DNA of 64,000 nt, from the NCBI GenBank assembly GCA_963662645.2, contig OY759762.1, forward strand, positions 1,364,001 to 1,428,000, given 5' to 3'. Source of the stretch: Aldehydirespirator sp963662645. GTDB taxonomy: Bacteria > Actinomycetota > Acidimicrobiia > Acidimicrobiales > Aldehydirespiratoraceae. Positions 24,662-32,908 of this stretch are shown piece by piece (position 1 is the first letter of the stretch; each line of letters starts with the position of its first letter). Below the pieces are notes generated by a model. It had not been told where the DNA came from, searched no databases, and saw only the letters and a list, made by a program, of their open reading frames with translations. The position numbers were made by a program, and so were the translations under genes.

Positions 24662-24781
24662 GCACGGCCGCCCAGAGCATCCCGTTCAGGGCACAAAAGA
24701 TATTTTCATGATATTAGGTTGCAGAGCACAGCGCAGCCGCTACGCTCCTTTGGGAAGCTGAGAATCATGGAGGTAAGCCCG

Positions 24782-25192
24782 ATGACAACGACCAGCACGA
24801 CCACAGAGGAGCCATCCGCCGATCGTGCCGCCGTGCTCTTTGCGGACGCTCGGGTGCTGCACGACGCGGCGCTGGCCCGCTTGGAGGCCGGTGACATCAG
24901 GGACGCCGCCGAGAAGGCGTGGTGCGCCACCAAGCGCGCTACCGACGGCCTCATCGTGGCCCGCACCGGCGAGGAGCCCGCGAAGTCCCCGATCACGACG
25001 CGGGAGCTGCAACGTCTCGCCACCGACGACCCGGGCATCGACCGCCTCTCGGATCGCTACCACGTCGTGAGGGACATCCTGCACGGCGACTGCTTCTACT
25101 CCGGCCTCTGCGAACCGCTCGACCGCACCGAGGGGCGCATACGCAACACCATCGACTACATCCGAGACGCCGAGGCCCTCGCGGCCGGCTAG
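24782..25192 (+). CDS. HEPN-like / PaREP1-type small helical protein
   Basis: 136 residues from the ATG at 24782, which has GGAGG eight bases upstream. An alternative ATG at 24767 lacks a site. The pattern ADARVLHDAALARLEAGD, RDAAEKAWCATKRATDGLIVART, then RYHVVRDILHGDCFYSG resembles HEPN-fold proteins of the PaREP1/PaREP8 type, with a candidate R-x3-H (RDILH) in place of the canonical R-x4-6-H. HEPN proteins are often RNases or nucleotidyltransferase partners in toxin systems. No partner gene is adjacent: ubiX lies upstream and a duplicated gene end downstream. Toxin function is not established. Confidence 0.6.
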   Translation: MTTTSTTTEEPSADRAAVLFADARVLHDAALARLEAGDIRDAAEKAWCATKRATDGLIVARTGEEPAKSPITTRELQRLATDDPGIDRLSDRYHVVRDILHGDCFYSGLCEPLDRTEGRIRNTIDYIRDAEALAAG

Positions 25193-25226
25193 ACGCGCTG
25201 GCCGCTTGGCTGTTCGGTTCCGGCCG

Positions 25227-25271
25227 GCGTCAGGAGAGTGTTCGAAGCACGGCGTCGGCGGCGTTGCGGCG
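25227..25271. repeat. Displaced copy of the 3' end of the FAD oxidoreductase gene
   Basis: This segment matches 25295-25339, the stop and last codons (NAADAVLRSLS) of the minus-strand FAD oxidoreductase gene, at an offset of 68 bases with a few mismatches. The best-kept part is the stretch GCGTCGGCGGCGTTGCGGC. It lies just beyond that gene's stop codon. Confidence 0.7.
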
Positions 25272-25297
25272 AGTTCGGCTCGGGCCAGGCGTCAGCG

Positions 25298-27022
25298 TCA
25301 AGACAGGCTTCGGAGCACCGCGTCGGCGGCGTTGCGGCCTGAGGCGCCCCAGATCCCTGCGCCTGGGAAGGTGCCCGCGCCCGACAGGAACAGTCCCGGC
25401 ACCGGAGGCCGGTAGCGGCTCAGCTCGCGGCGTCGGCCGAACAGGGTCGCCAGCGGCGAGCCGGCATAGGAGGGGGTGTAGCCGCGGCCCAGGAACAGCT
25501 CGCGCTCGTAGCGGTCCGGGGTCATGGTCCGGTAGCGGTCGACGGACTCCAGGAAGCCGGGCTGCAGTTGGCGCGACCAGACCTGCAGCCAGCGGTCCGG
25601 CTCCTTCGAGCCCTCCCAGCCCCCCTCGACCTCGTAGGGCGTGAACAGCGCCTCGAGGCTGAGGATGTGATGGCCGTCGCGGCTGAGCATCGACGGGTCG
25701 AGCACCGACGGCACGTTGGCCATCATCGTGGGGCGCTCGGCCACCCGTCCGAGCGGTCGCAGCCGGTGGGCCTCGGCCAGTTCGGCCACGGTGGGCGAGA
25801 TCACGTAGTTCGACTCATTCGGGTCGCGCCCCTCGAACAGGTCGAGCAGGCCTGAGTCCTCCAGCACCGGGTAGCGGGGAACGTCGGTGATGACCGCATC
25901 GATCTTGGACTGGTAGCCGTCGCCGGGAGTCTGCGACCGGGCCCGGGAGACGAAGCGGCGTCCGGCCCGGCCCTCGGGATCGGGGAGCCACTGCGACGCC
26001 ACCACGGCGGGGTCGCATGCCGATACCACCGCTCGGGCCGAGATCTCGGTGCCGTCGCCCAGGCGCACGCCGGTCACGCCCCGGCTGTGTCCGAGCAGTC
26101 CGTCCACCGGCGTGCCGCAGCGCAGACGGCCCCCGGCCGCCTGGAAGGAGGCGGCCAGCGCCTCGGTGAGGGCACCGCTGCCCCCCACCGGGCGCCCCGT
26201 CTTGACCATGTGGCGCATGGCGTAGAGCGAGCCGGCCAGACCGGTGCCGGGGGCGTCCGGCGGGGCGCCCCACACGGTGGGCCCGTTGGAGATGCCCGGC
26301 ATGATCAGCGCCTCGTCGTCGAAGTAGGACCGCAGCACGTCCAGTGCGCTGGCCCGGCTCCACCGCATCAGCCTGGTCCCGCCCCTGCCCCGCCGGGCTG
26401 CCAGCCGGGCCAGCATGCGGGGTGTGGAGGCCGGTCCGGTGCCCATCTCCATGGTGATCTCGGCCACCGGGCGGGCGTCGGCGAGGTAGCGGCGGTAGGC
26501 CCTGGCCTGCTCGGGCCGGTGGCGGGCGATGGACTCGATGGTGCGCTCGCTGTCGTTGAAGAACAGCCACGGGGGACTGCCGTCGTGGTCCATGTAGACG
26601 GTGGCGGGATCGGCTTCGAGATAGCGCAGGCCGTGGGCGGCCAGGTCGAGCTCCTCCATGAAGGGCATGGCCCGCACCAGCGTGTGGTCGCAGCTGCAAA
26701 TGTTGAAGCGGGCGTCGAGGTCGCTCACGGTCGCGGCGCAGCCACCGACGGTATCGCGGGCCTCCACCAGCATCGTCTCGACTCCGGCTCGGGCCAGATA
26801 GGCCGCACAGACGAGCCCGTTGTGCCCGCCACCCACCACCACAACGTCCAAGTCCCGCCCATCCCTTGAGCCGGCCCCGATACCCGCCTCGCCGCCGACG
26901 ACGTGACCGGTCAAGCCCGAGCTCCGGTCAAGCCCGCTTCCCATCACACGCGCGCCCCGGTCACCCGGCGCTCCGGCTCCAGCCACTTCCCGACTCACCC
27001 GTGCTCGGGTCACGCTGGTCAC
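25298..27022 (-). CDS. Phytoene-desaturase-like NAD(P)/FAD-dependent oxidoreductase
   Basis: Up to 574 residues. The dinucleotide-binding motif VVVVGGGHNGLVCAAYLARAG (about residues 60-80) and VEARDTVGGCA identify the phytoene dehydrogenase/carotenoid isomerase superfamily; the C-terminus GLFLSGAGTFPGAGIWGASG is the family's FAD-binding end. The actual reaction in this actinobacterial subgroup is not known. About 45 residues precede the FAD domain in the longest reading from GTG 27022; an internal ATG at 26944 is an alternative. It follows the yqeC-like gene by 30 bases in the same direction. The last codons are duplicated just downstream. Confidence 0.88.
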   Translation of the reverse strand: MTSVTRARVSREVAGAGAPGDRGARVMGSGLDRSSGLTGHVVGGEAGIGAGSRDGRDLDVVVVGGGHNGLVCAAYLARAGVETMLVEARDTVGGCAATVSDLDARFNICSCDHTLVRAMPFMEELDLAAHGLRYLEADPATVYMDHDGSPPWLFFNDSERTIESIARHRPEQARAYRRYLADARPVAEITMEMGTGPASTPRMLARLAARRGRGGTRLMRWSRASALDVLRSYFDDEALIMPGISNGPTVWGAPPDAPGTGLAGSLYAMRHMVKTGRPVGGSGALTEALAASFQAAGGRLRCGTPVDGLLGHSRGVTGVRLGDGTEISARAVVSACDPAVVASQWLPDPEGRAGRRFVSRARSQTPGDGYQSKIDAVITDVPRYPVLEDSGLLDLFEGRDPNESNYVISPTVAELAEAHRLRPLGRVAERPTMMANVPSVLDPSMLSRDGHHILSLEALFTPYEVEGGWEGSKEPDRWLQVWSRQLQPGFLESVDRYRTMTPDRYERELFLGRGYTPSYAGSPLATLFGRRRELSRYRPPVPGLFLSGAGTFPGAGIWGASGRNAADAVLRSLS

Positions 27023-27052
27023 AGGATGCGCTCCAGTGGCGTGGGCTTCCGG

Positions 27053-27787
27053 TCAAGCCGGTGCTCCGGCTGCCTCAGTGTCGGAGTGAACTACCACCAG
27101 CGAGTCGGTGCGCCTTTGGTCGAGTTCCGCGACAAGTTCCTGCACCTGCGGGTCGCCGGGGTCAGCTGCGGCCACCGCCACGACGAAGCGGGCCGAGGCC
27201 GGGACGTTCTTCATCATGCCGACGGGACTGGTGAGCGCGGCGGCCGCACGCGCCGGCGTGAGTCGCTGGTACGGCGAGCAGCCCGCGGCAGCGGCCACCC
27301 GCAGCGGACGGTGGACCCGGTCGGCGATCACGTAACCGAGCGCATCGGCGCCGATGCAGGCGACGACATGGGTGGACGCAGCCGGGATGGGCGGCTCCCA
27401 CGGTGCTGGGGCGGTGAAGGGGCGGCGGCGGGCTCCATCGGCCTCCACAACTATGTGATCGGCGAGCCTGGCGGCAAACCAGTGGTCCACTTCTTCGGGC
27501 GCGTATCCCAGGGCCTTGCGCTCGTCGGTGGTCCGCCATGCCAGCACCGCATCGTCCCGACCGAAGGCGTCAGCCAGTTCACGGTCGGTGGGGCCGACCA
27601 GGCACGGAAAGCCGCCTGTGCGGTCCCGCCCCATGCGGGTGGTCGTGGTGAGCAGCGTCCGGGCCGGCAGCTGCCGGCCCAGCGCGAACAGCAGGGTGGT
27701 CTTGCCGCCGCCGCCGACGAGGGCCACCAGCGACCGGCGGCCTAGCTCCAGAGCTTCAGCGGCGCCAGCCAGGTCGGTGACGCGCAC
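27053..27787 (-). CDS. YqeC-type selenium-dependent hydroxylase accessory protein
   Basis: 244 residues. A P-loop, VALVGGGGKTTLLFALG (about residues 21-37), is followed by LLTTTTRMG, a YAPEEVDHWF helix, IVVEADGARRRPFTAPAPWEPPIP, and ACIGADALGYVI; these are landmarks of the YqeC family. YqeC is phylogenetically tied to selenium-dependent molybdenum hydroxylases and to SelD, and is thought to help load labile selenium. The gene lies about 190 bases from a tRNA-Sec gene, which strengthens the assignment. No molybdenum hydroxylase lies in this window. It starts an apparent unit with the FAD oxidoreductase gene. Confidence 0.8.
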   Translation of the reverse strand: MRVTDLAGAAEALELGRRSLVALVGGGGKTTLLFALGRQLPARTLLTTTTRMGRDRTGGFPCLVGPTDRELADAFGRDDAVLAWRTTDERKALGYAPEEVDHWFAARLADHIVVEADGARRRPFTAPAPWEPPIPAASTHVVACIGADALGYVIADRVHRPLRVAAAAGCSPYQRLTPARAAAALTSPVGMMKNVPASARFVVAVAAADPGDPQVQELVAELDQRRTDSLVVVHSDTEAAGAPA

Positions 27788-27800
27788 GGCTCGGCCGGCG

Positions 27801-27884
27801 GTTCAGGTCTCCCGGATCTTGCGGGCGAGCACGACGATCACTGCCACGAGCACGCCCAGGACGATGAGCCGCTTGAAGTTCTTC
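27801..27884 (-). CDS. Predicted 27-residue single-helix membrane peptide
   Basis: A GTG at 27884 opens a 27-codon frame: VKNFKRLIVLGVLVAVIVVL followed by ARKIRET and a stop. It has a short basic start, one hydrophobic helix and a basic tail. Similar tiny proteins occur beside housekeeping genes in related actinobacteria, though I cannot name a family. It sits 13 bases upstream of the yqeC-like gene in the same direction. The ribosome site is weak, so expression is uncertain. Confidence 0.4.
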
Positions 27885-27978
27885 ACGGCCAGAAGCGTAA
27901 TGGTCTGAGACGCGAGCGCGGCCTTGCAATACAAGACGGCCGGGAGGCAAGCCTGCCGCGCCGGTTACCCTGCCGTTC

Positions 27979-28074
27979 GGAGGTGTCTGAGCGCCTGGTG
28001 GGCTCCCCCGCCTTCAAAGCGGGTGGGACGGGCGATCCCCGTCCGGCGGGTTCGATTCCCGTCCACCTCCGCCA
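27979..28074 (+). tRNA. selC: tRNA-Sec (anticodon TCA)
   Basis: 96 bases with the special tRNA-Sec layout: an extended acceptor stem (GGAGGTG paired with CACCTCC), a D-arm with GCGCCTGGTGGGCTC, an anticodon stem-loop CCCGCCTTCAAAGCGGG with the TCA anticodon at its centre, a long variable arm (GGGACGGGCGATCCCCGTCC), a T-arm GGGTTCGATTCCC, discriminator G and encoded CCA. The eighth acceptor pair appears mismatched. It implies that the host decodes UGA as selenocysteine through SelA/SelB/SelD encoded elsewhere. Confidence 0.95.
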
Positions 28075-28343
28075 CGAATACAGACAGAAATCTGCTTGGA
28101 CCTGCTCACTTAGTTAATGAGCATCTGGAATCAAGTTGTCCCCATTAGCTATCTGCGACGGGTTGTCAGCGTGTGTGTGCGCGTGGGATCTGCTTAGTGG
28201 CGGAGAGCAGAGCCCACCGAGTTTGCCAGGCCCAGATCGCCGTCGTCGACAATACCGTGCAGATCACCGCCGACGGCGAGGTGCTGTGGACCCATCCGAT
28301 CTGGCGAGCCACACTCTCCTGAGCGCTGTGCTCGCGGTTACGG
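28075..28343. other. Stretch downstream of tRNA-Sec with a possible integrase remnant
   Basis: No complete gene is seen. A short frame near 28220-28320 reads CQAQIAVVDNTVQITADGEV then LWTHPIW, resembling the beta-strand tail that follows the catalytic core in some IS481-type integrases, without the core itself. Position after a tRNA gene and before a restriction-modification pair would suit an integration boundary. The similarity is weak. Confidence 0.3.
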
Positions 28344-29957
28344 TCAGTGAACGCTGGCGGGCTCGGGGGTAGCGAGGTCGATGACATCGAAGAGCGATGG
28401 CGCATTCTGAGCCCTGCCCCATTGCTGCAAGAGTTGGTCGGCTAGTCGGGTGATCGCCGTAACACTCAGATGCTGATCGACCTCTTCGAGAGCGGTCTGC
28501 GCGTCCTTTTCGACTTCGGCACGGTCGTGGCGAAGAATCGCAGCAAGGTCGATCCGCTGGAGCAGCTTCTTCGTCACCGGTCGCTTGGCGTCAGCAAACA
28601 GCAAAGACTTGAGGAGGAGGGTTGCGGCATCACTCGTCAACGCACCGAGAAGGATGGCTGCCTCGGCCGCCGATTCGCACGGCAAGAAGTACGACGTGTC
28701 GTCGAATAGGACGGGCCTGCCCTCGCTTGGACCTACCAGCCGGAACCTAGGGGCCTTGTGGAGGCCCGAGACTGCGACCTTCCATGGTGCGAAGGTGTAG
28801 GGCCCGATGCCGAACATTGAGAAGGCTGCTCGGTTTCGGTAGATCGACGACTTGCGGGCAGCGAACCGCTCCGCGTGGGTCTGCAGGTAGCTCCAGAGCC
28901 TGGGGGCTACGTGTCGGAGGCTCCTGGTCTCATCTGCCAGCGACCGCTGAGTCACGATCACGTAGCGTTCCGGGGCCCGACCCGCGTTCACATCTGAGCC
29001 CTTGAGGAGTGGATACACCCAGTCGTCTTCGACCTCTACTACCTCGCCGAGCGCGTTGTGGAGCTTGCCGCCCTCGTCAGTGCGAAGCTCCATGACAGCG
29101 GCCAAGTCGTGCTTGACGCCTTGCCGCCACTCGACTGGCGACAACCCGTCATATTGCCGAAACGCCACGTGAGCATCCACATCGGCGACAAGTGCACCCT
29201 CCACCAATCCCATGGTGCTCGCCGGACAGACTGCATCTAGTGACTCGAAGACCTGGCACCGGTAGTTGTGGCTAAACCCATCGAGCCGAACAGCGAAGAG
29301 GCAGGCGTCGACTGCTACCCCGAACGCCTTCTTCGCGTCGATGCGCCACAGGCAAGAATCAGCCACGTGTAAGTCCAGGTGGGCTGCCAGCGTGAGAACC
29401 CTACGTGCGACGGAAGTTTTGCAAAGGAGCGCAACCGTCGGCTCCTCCCGACGCAACTCCGTGAGTAGCCGCATCCAGATGTACTCGGCAACGTCAAAGT
29501 TCGACTCACCCGTAAGCGCATCGATCCCCCGCACGGAACGCAGGTTCCTGCGGTCGGGGATCTGGACTGAGTCCATCGCGCCGAGGTCAGACAGCGTAAC
29601 CCATGGCGGATTCCCGAGGACTATCAGTGGCCCATCCATCTCCCACCGGAGCTTGCCCAAGTCGTGCCGGAACACATCGCCAACCTCAACTCGCCACGCC
29701 ACGTCTCTGGAAACCGAGCAGTCGAGAAGGCGGCGCGCAACGTCGGCATGCGTGGGTTGTATCTCTACTCCTAGCATTTCGATGGACGGCTCGAAGACCG
29801 AAGCCGCGGCGAGCATGAAGCTCCCCTCACCGCACGTCGGTTCCAGCACCCGGCGCGTTCCACGCTGGAGCGTCGCGAGGACCTGAGCGCACTGGACTGC
29901 AAGCTCCCGAGGCGTCTGGAAGTCGCCGAGTTCCTTACGAGACAAGGTCTTGGACAC
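28344..29957 (-). CDS. Type II-like N6-adenine DNA methyltransferase
   Basis: 537 residues. Motif I is VLEPTCGEGSF (about residues 36-46) and the catalytic motif IV is LGNPPWVT (about 112-119), the NPPW form of gamma-type N6-adenine methylases. A FQTPRELAVQ motif at the start is typical of type II enzymes such as the TaqI-like group, and a long C-terminal half provides target recognition. It overlaps the 3' end of the upstream restriction endonuclease gene by 23 bases in the same direction. It would protect host DNA at the site cut by its partner; the recognition sequence cannot be read from the protein. The nucleotide composition is less GC-rich than that of the flanking genes. Confidence 0.85.
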   Translation of the reverse strand: MSKTLSRKELGDFQTPRELAVQCAQVLATLQRGTRRVLEPTCGEGSFMLAAASVFEPSIEMLGVEIQPTHADVARRLLDCSVSRDVAWRVEVGDVFRHDLGKLRWEMDGPLIVLGNPPWVTLSDLGAMDSVQIPDRRNLRSVRGIDALTGESNFDVAEYIWMRLLTELRREEPTVALLCKTSVARRVLTLAAHLDLHVADSCLWRIDAKKAFGVAVDACLFAVRLDGFSHNYRCQVFESLDAVCPASTMGLVEGALVADVDAHVAFRQYDGLSPVEWRQGVKHDLAAVMELRTDEGGKLHNALGEVVEVEDDWVYPLLKGSDVNAGRAPERYVIVTQRSLADETRSLRHVAPRLWSYLQTHAERFAARKSSIYRNRAAFSMFGIGPYTFAPWKVAVSGLHKAPRFRLVGPSEGRPVLFDDTSYFLPCESAAEAAILLGALTSDAATLLLKSLLFADAKRPVTKKLLQRIDLAAILRHDRAEVEKDAQTALEEVDQHLSVTAITRLADQLLQQWGRAQNAPSLFDVIDLATPEPASVH

Positions 29958-30591
29958 CGTCTACCCCTCCCGCGTTCGTGATTGCGTGGCCATACTGAAA
30001 CCTCCACTGAAGGGCATTGCTGATCGTGATGTAGCCCTGTGTCGGGGGGTCGCGGAGAACTCGCTCGGCCAAGGCCACGCGACCGATCTCGTCTAGCGGC
30101 AGATTTCGGTCCTCCATGAAGGCAACGAGGTCGTCGACATTCCCGCCGCGGTCGAGGATCTCGCGGATTCCCCTCGTCGTCTGGTAGTCGCCGGTCCGCG
30201 ACCGGTCGATGAACAGCGCGTGGCGAACATCGATCGCCGCAGACTGGGTCTCGTGGGTGTCGGTCTTCTCGTACACGAACACGAGCAGGCCGTAGCCCAC
30301 CCCGAAGATCTTCTGCGACGCGTCGCGGAACGGGCAGGATGACTGCGGCTGCTTGACGAATGTCGCCTTGAGATCAACCTCCAGTTCCGGGAAGTCAATT
30401 CCGCGAGCTGCGTTTCCGGGCTCATGCGCGTACCGCTCTGCGAGGAACTCGTTGAAGCTCGCCTCGATCCAGGTGCCCAGGGCCTTGCCGTCTGTTGTGC
30501 CGAATAGCTCGGGGATCGGTGTTCCGCGAAGTGACTCCGCGAACGCGGCAGCCGCGGCCTTCAAGCCGTCAAGATCAAGTGAGATCGACAT
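29935..30591 (-). CDS. Type II restriction endonuclease, partner of the adjacent methylase
   Basis: 218 residues from the ATG at 30591 (GGTGGGG upstream). The PD-(D/E)xK nuclease core is recognisable in GIDFPELEVDLKATFVK (about residues 67-83), with Asp-Leu-Lys as the D-x-K triad and an upstream acidic partner. The rest has no clear family that I recognise. Its position, 23 bases overlapped with the methylase, together with size and fold, supports a restriction role. Alternatives are a non-specific PD-DxK nuclease or a modification-dependent enzyme, but the methylase partner makes type II most likely. Confidence 0.72.
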   Translation of the reverse strand: MSISLDLDGLKAAAAAFAESLRGTPIPELFGTTDGKALGTWIEASFNEFLAERYAHEPGNAARGIDFPELEVDLKATFVKQPQSSCPFRDASQKIFGVGYGLLVFVYEKTDTHETQSAAIDVRHALFIDRSRTGDYQTTRGIREILDRGGNVDDLVAFMEDRNLPLDEIGRVALAERVLRDPPTQGYITISNALQWRFQYGHAITNAGGVDGVQDLVS

Positions 30592-30654
30592 CACCCCACC
30601 GTAACGCTGCCGTATGACGCCGGGCATGACCCACCTGCCGTTGCCCGCCGGGGC

Positions 30655-31135
30655 TCACTCGTCCTCGGCGAAGCGGTAGGCGCGCAACTCGGGCTCGATC
30701 GCCTCGGCGAGGCGGAGGATTGCATCTCGCACCGCTGTGCCTTGGCTGTGGCCAGCAGTTCGGGTGCTGCGACGCGCATATGCGGCAGACGCAGGGTGCG
30801 CAGCAAGTCGACGACTTCGTCGATCGGCGTTGGGGTCATCGGTCGGCTCCGAGGCGGTCCCAGGCGGTGGTGCCGGGCTGCTGCGAGTGCACGTCATCGG
30901 CGCGTCGGCGTTTGTCGGGGCGGGTGAGCAGCCAGGATCGAGGCCAAGTCGCCGTCTGCGAAGCGGCCGAACATCGCGGCACAGCCGAGCGCCCAGTCGA
31001 GCCGCTCGGTGCCGTGGAGTCGGGCAAGGGTGACGGCTTGGGCCATCTTGGTCTTTATGCGGCTCGTGCCCGCGGCGGCTGCCTCGACCAGCCAGGTGCG
31101 GGCGCCGTCTCCGATGGCGACCCAGCGAACCACAA
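30655..31135 (-). mobile_element. IS21-family remnant (istA 3' end and istB 5' end)
   Basis: On the minus strand, GTSRIKTKMAQAVTLARLHG then LDWALGCAAMFGRFADGDLA is the C-terminal part of an IstA transposase; a frameshift moves it to RRADDVHSQQPGTTAWDRLG, ending at 30836. The istB start follows in the usual ATGA overlap (30839): IDEVVDLLRTLRLPHMRVAA, then LLATAKAQR, but it diverges after about 36 codons (near 30732). A 25-codon tail to 30655 is unidentified. Most of istA, including the DDE core, and nearly all of istB are missing, so the element is dead. It follows the restriction gene, a common setting for insertion scars. Confidence 0.75.
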
Positions 31136-31139
31136 TGCC

Positions 31140-31500
31140 GTTGCAACTCCAGGCGCTGATTGAGCACTTGCCGTCGAGTGCCGCCCAACACCTCTCGGTC
31201 GGGGCCATCGTCATGGACCGCTCCAACCACCCCATCGACGCCCACGCGAGCCACTGCGCCGCCAGCTACGTCGTCTCCCAGGACCTGCCGCTGCACCCCA
31301 CCGTGTACTAGGCCGACTCGGTGACCTCCCAGCCCGTTCAGATTGCCGACCTCATCTCGGGCACCCGCCGCCGTGTCATCGAGGGCGACACCTCCCTTCG
31401 CCACATCGACACCTCCCTAGGCGCTCTGCGCCCCGATGCCCAGAGCTGGCCGTTCACGCACACCGGGCGGCGCTGGACCAATCGGATCACCCTGTTCTGA
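31140..31500 (+). pseudogene. DUF3800-like C-terminal remnant with an in-frame stop
   Basis: The frame LIEHLPSSAAQHLSVGAIVM then ASYVVSQDLPLHPTVY is interrupted by TAG (31309-31311) and continues in the same frame as ADSVTSQPVQIADLISGTRR, WTNRITLF, stop. The QIADLISG segment after a conserved serine is the DUF3800 C-terminal signature. The N-terminal half is absent and the 5' side abuts the IS21 remnant. DUF3800 proteins occur in phages and defence islands with unknown function. This copy is dead unless the TAG is a sequencing error. Confidence 0.55.
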
Positions 31501-31873
31501 TACGACCGTCGGCTCCTTGCGACGCACCTCTAGAGGCTGTAGCGTCTCAGATGCCTGAAGGTCACGGTTAGTAGGCCACGGCTGAATTGACCGTATACCC
31601 CAGGCGTTGGGACCCCGGAACGCACGGGGTCCCTTTCCTTTGTGCCCAGCGAGCCGTCACCTGGGCAGTGTCCCACAGCTTGGTGAGTCTTCATGTTGAG
31701 CCTCGGTGTGGGTTGCCGGCTGCGTGATGGTGTCGGGTTGGAGCTTGGCCGTCGAGTGCTCTGAGAGGGGAGCGGTGGTCACTGGCCTGCCATTCGTCGT
31801 GCAGGTCGGCCAGGGTGGCGGGCGTACTGGTGCGGAGCGGCGATGTACTATCGGCGCCTGAGGGGAGGGGCCG
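31501..31873. other. Intergenic region with one terminator, otherwise nothing seen
   Basis: About 370 bases between the DUF3800 remnant and the two-repeat lipoprotein. It holds a strong plus-strand terminator (31609-31640). No transcript upstream of it can be assigned apart from the remnant. The segment after the terminator should carry the promoter of the lipoprotein gene, whose ATG is preceded by GAGGGGAGGGG. Confidence 0.5.
31609..31640 (+). terminator. Rho-independent terminator
   Basis: An 8-bp perfect stem, GGGACCCC and GGGGTCCC, with a 9-base loop is followed by TTTCCTTT. The T-rich side is on the plus strand. It isolates the lipoprotein gene from upstream transcription. Confidence 0.75.
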
Positions 31874-32824
31874 ATGGCGACGCGTTGCCTGAGGTTGGCG
31901 TTGTCGGTTGCCGTTGTGGCTGTGCTGGCTGGGGCCTGTAGCGGCAGTCATGTCGGCGGGGGCACCCCCGTTGGTGTTGAAGTAGAAGACGCTGGACAGG
32001 CGGCGCAGGCTGCCGGGCGCCTGGGCGTGAAGCCTCCGTTGCCGCCCGGTACCTGGGAAGTGTGGGTGAACCAGACCGGCCTGTCGCTGTACAGGGGCGA
32101 GGCAGAATGGGCTGATCGTCTGGACCGGGTGTGCAAGAGCGCGCTCGGCCCCGACATCGACTCGCCGGTGTGGGATCGACAGGCCGCGCTGGCACTGGCC
32201 GAGGAGTTCGCCGTTGCCGACGGGCTGCGGCCCGACCTGCCGCCGGAGTCGCGACAACGGTTCCTGCAGGCCGCAGCCGGGGCGCTGTGGATCATGATCG
32301 TGCAGCGGGCCGGACCCGACGAGCCCGGCGTGTGCTGGGACCGCGCCCCTCAGGAGTTTCTTGATGCTGGCCCGCCGAGCGGCGGCGGCTGGGGCATTCC
32401 CCCAGGATTCGACTCTCACATGACCGACGAGGCGCTCGCAGCGGTCATCGAGTGGTCTGACAGGATGTTCTGGTGGGTGCAGCCACCGCTTCGGCCCCGC
32501 ACTCGTGAGATCTGGTGGGAGGCCACCGGGCTGAGGGCAACAGTCGACGAGGATGAGTGGGCGGCCCGCTTGAACCGGGCCTGCAACACGCCGCTGGACG
32601 AGCCCGTGTGGGATCGGGCGTCCGCGGTGGCGCTGGCCGAGGAGTTCATCGTGGAGGACGGCGGCGAACCCTCGCCGGAGTTGGTCGAGGCCGGAGCGGA
32701 CGCCCTGTGGCGGATGACCACGGCGCCGCTGTCGGGAGCGTGCCCCTGGCACTATCCCCCCGACACCTTCGAGCCCGAGTTCTTCGAACACATGAAGGAA
32801 CTGAGGCAAGCCGCCCTCAGCTAG
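31874..32824 (+). CDS. Predicted lipoprotein with two internal repeats, function unknown
   Basis: 316 residues; a signal peptide ends at the lipobox LAGAC (Cys22). Two repeats are visible at about residues 61-155 and 211-293. Each starts with an E-W/V-W pair (WEVWVNQTGL; REIWWEATGL), continues with EW-x4-R-x2-C (EWADRLDRVC; EWAARLNRAC), then PVWDR-ALALAEEF, and a closing ALW-M...C-W. Each repeat keeps two cysteines, Cys87/154 and Cys237/290, suitable for a disulfide per repeat. No enzyme motif is seen. It would be attached to the outer face of the cytoplasmic membrane. I do not recognise the family. Confidence 0.75.
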   Translation: MATRCLRLALSVAVVAVLAGACSGSHVGGGTPVGVEVEDAGQAAQAAGRLGVKPPLPPGTWEVWVNQTGLSLYRGEAEWADRLDRVCKSALGPDIDSPVWDRQAALALAEEFAVADGLRPDLPPESRQRFLQAAAGALWIMIVQRAGPDEPGVCWDRAPQEFLDAGPPSGGGWGIPPGFDSHMTDEALAAVIEWSDRMFWWVQPPLRPRTREIWWEATGLRATVDEDEWAARLNRACNTPLDEPVWDRASAVALAEEFIVEDGGEPSPELVEAGADALWRMTTAPLSGACPWHYPPDTFEPEFFEHMKELRQAALS

Positions 32825-32908
32825 CGGGCAACCAGGCATGGCCCAGGACTTGGATCCTGCGGCGCTGGCCCGGGCGGATGTCCGGCTCCGCCACCAATTG
32901 GCTGGCGG

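Noticed and set aside
24706..25038. 110-codon minus-strand frame as a toxin partner of the HEPN-like gene
   Set aside because: It is fully antisense to the HEPN-like gene and has Ser/Ala shadow composition.
31561..31640. tmRNA or small RNA 3' end before the terminator
   Set aside because: No tRNA-like T-arm, acceptor or CCA is present. Only the terminator is supported.
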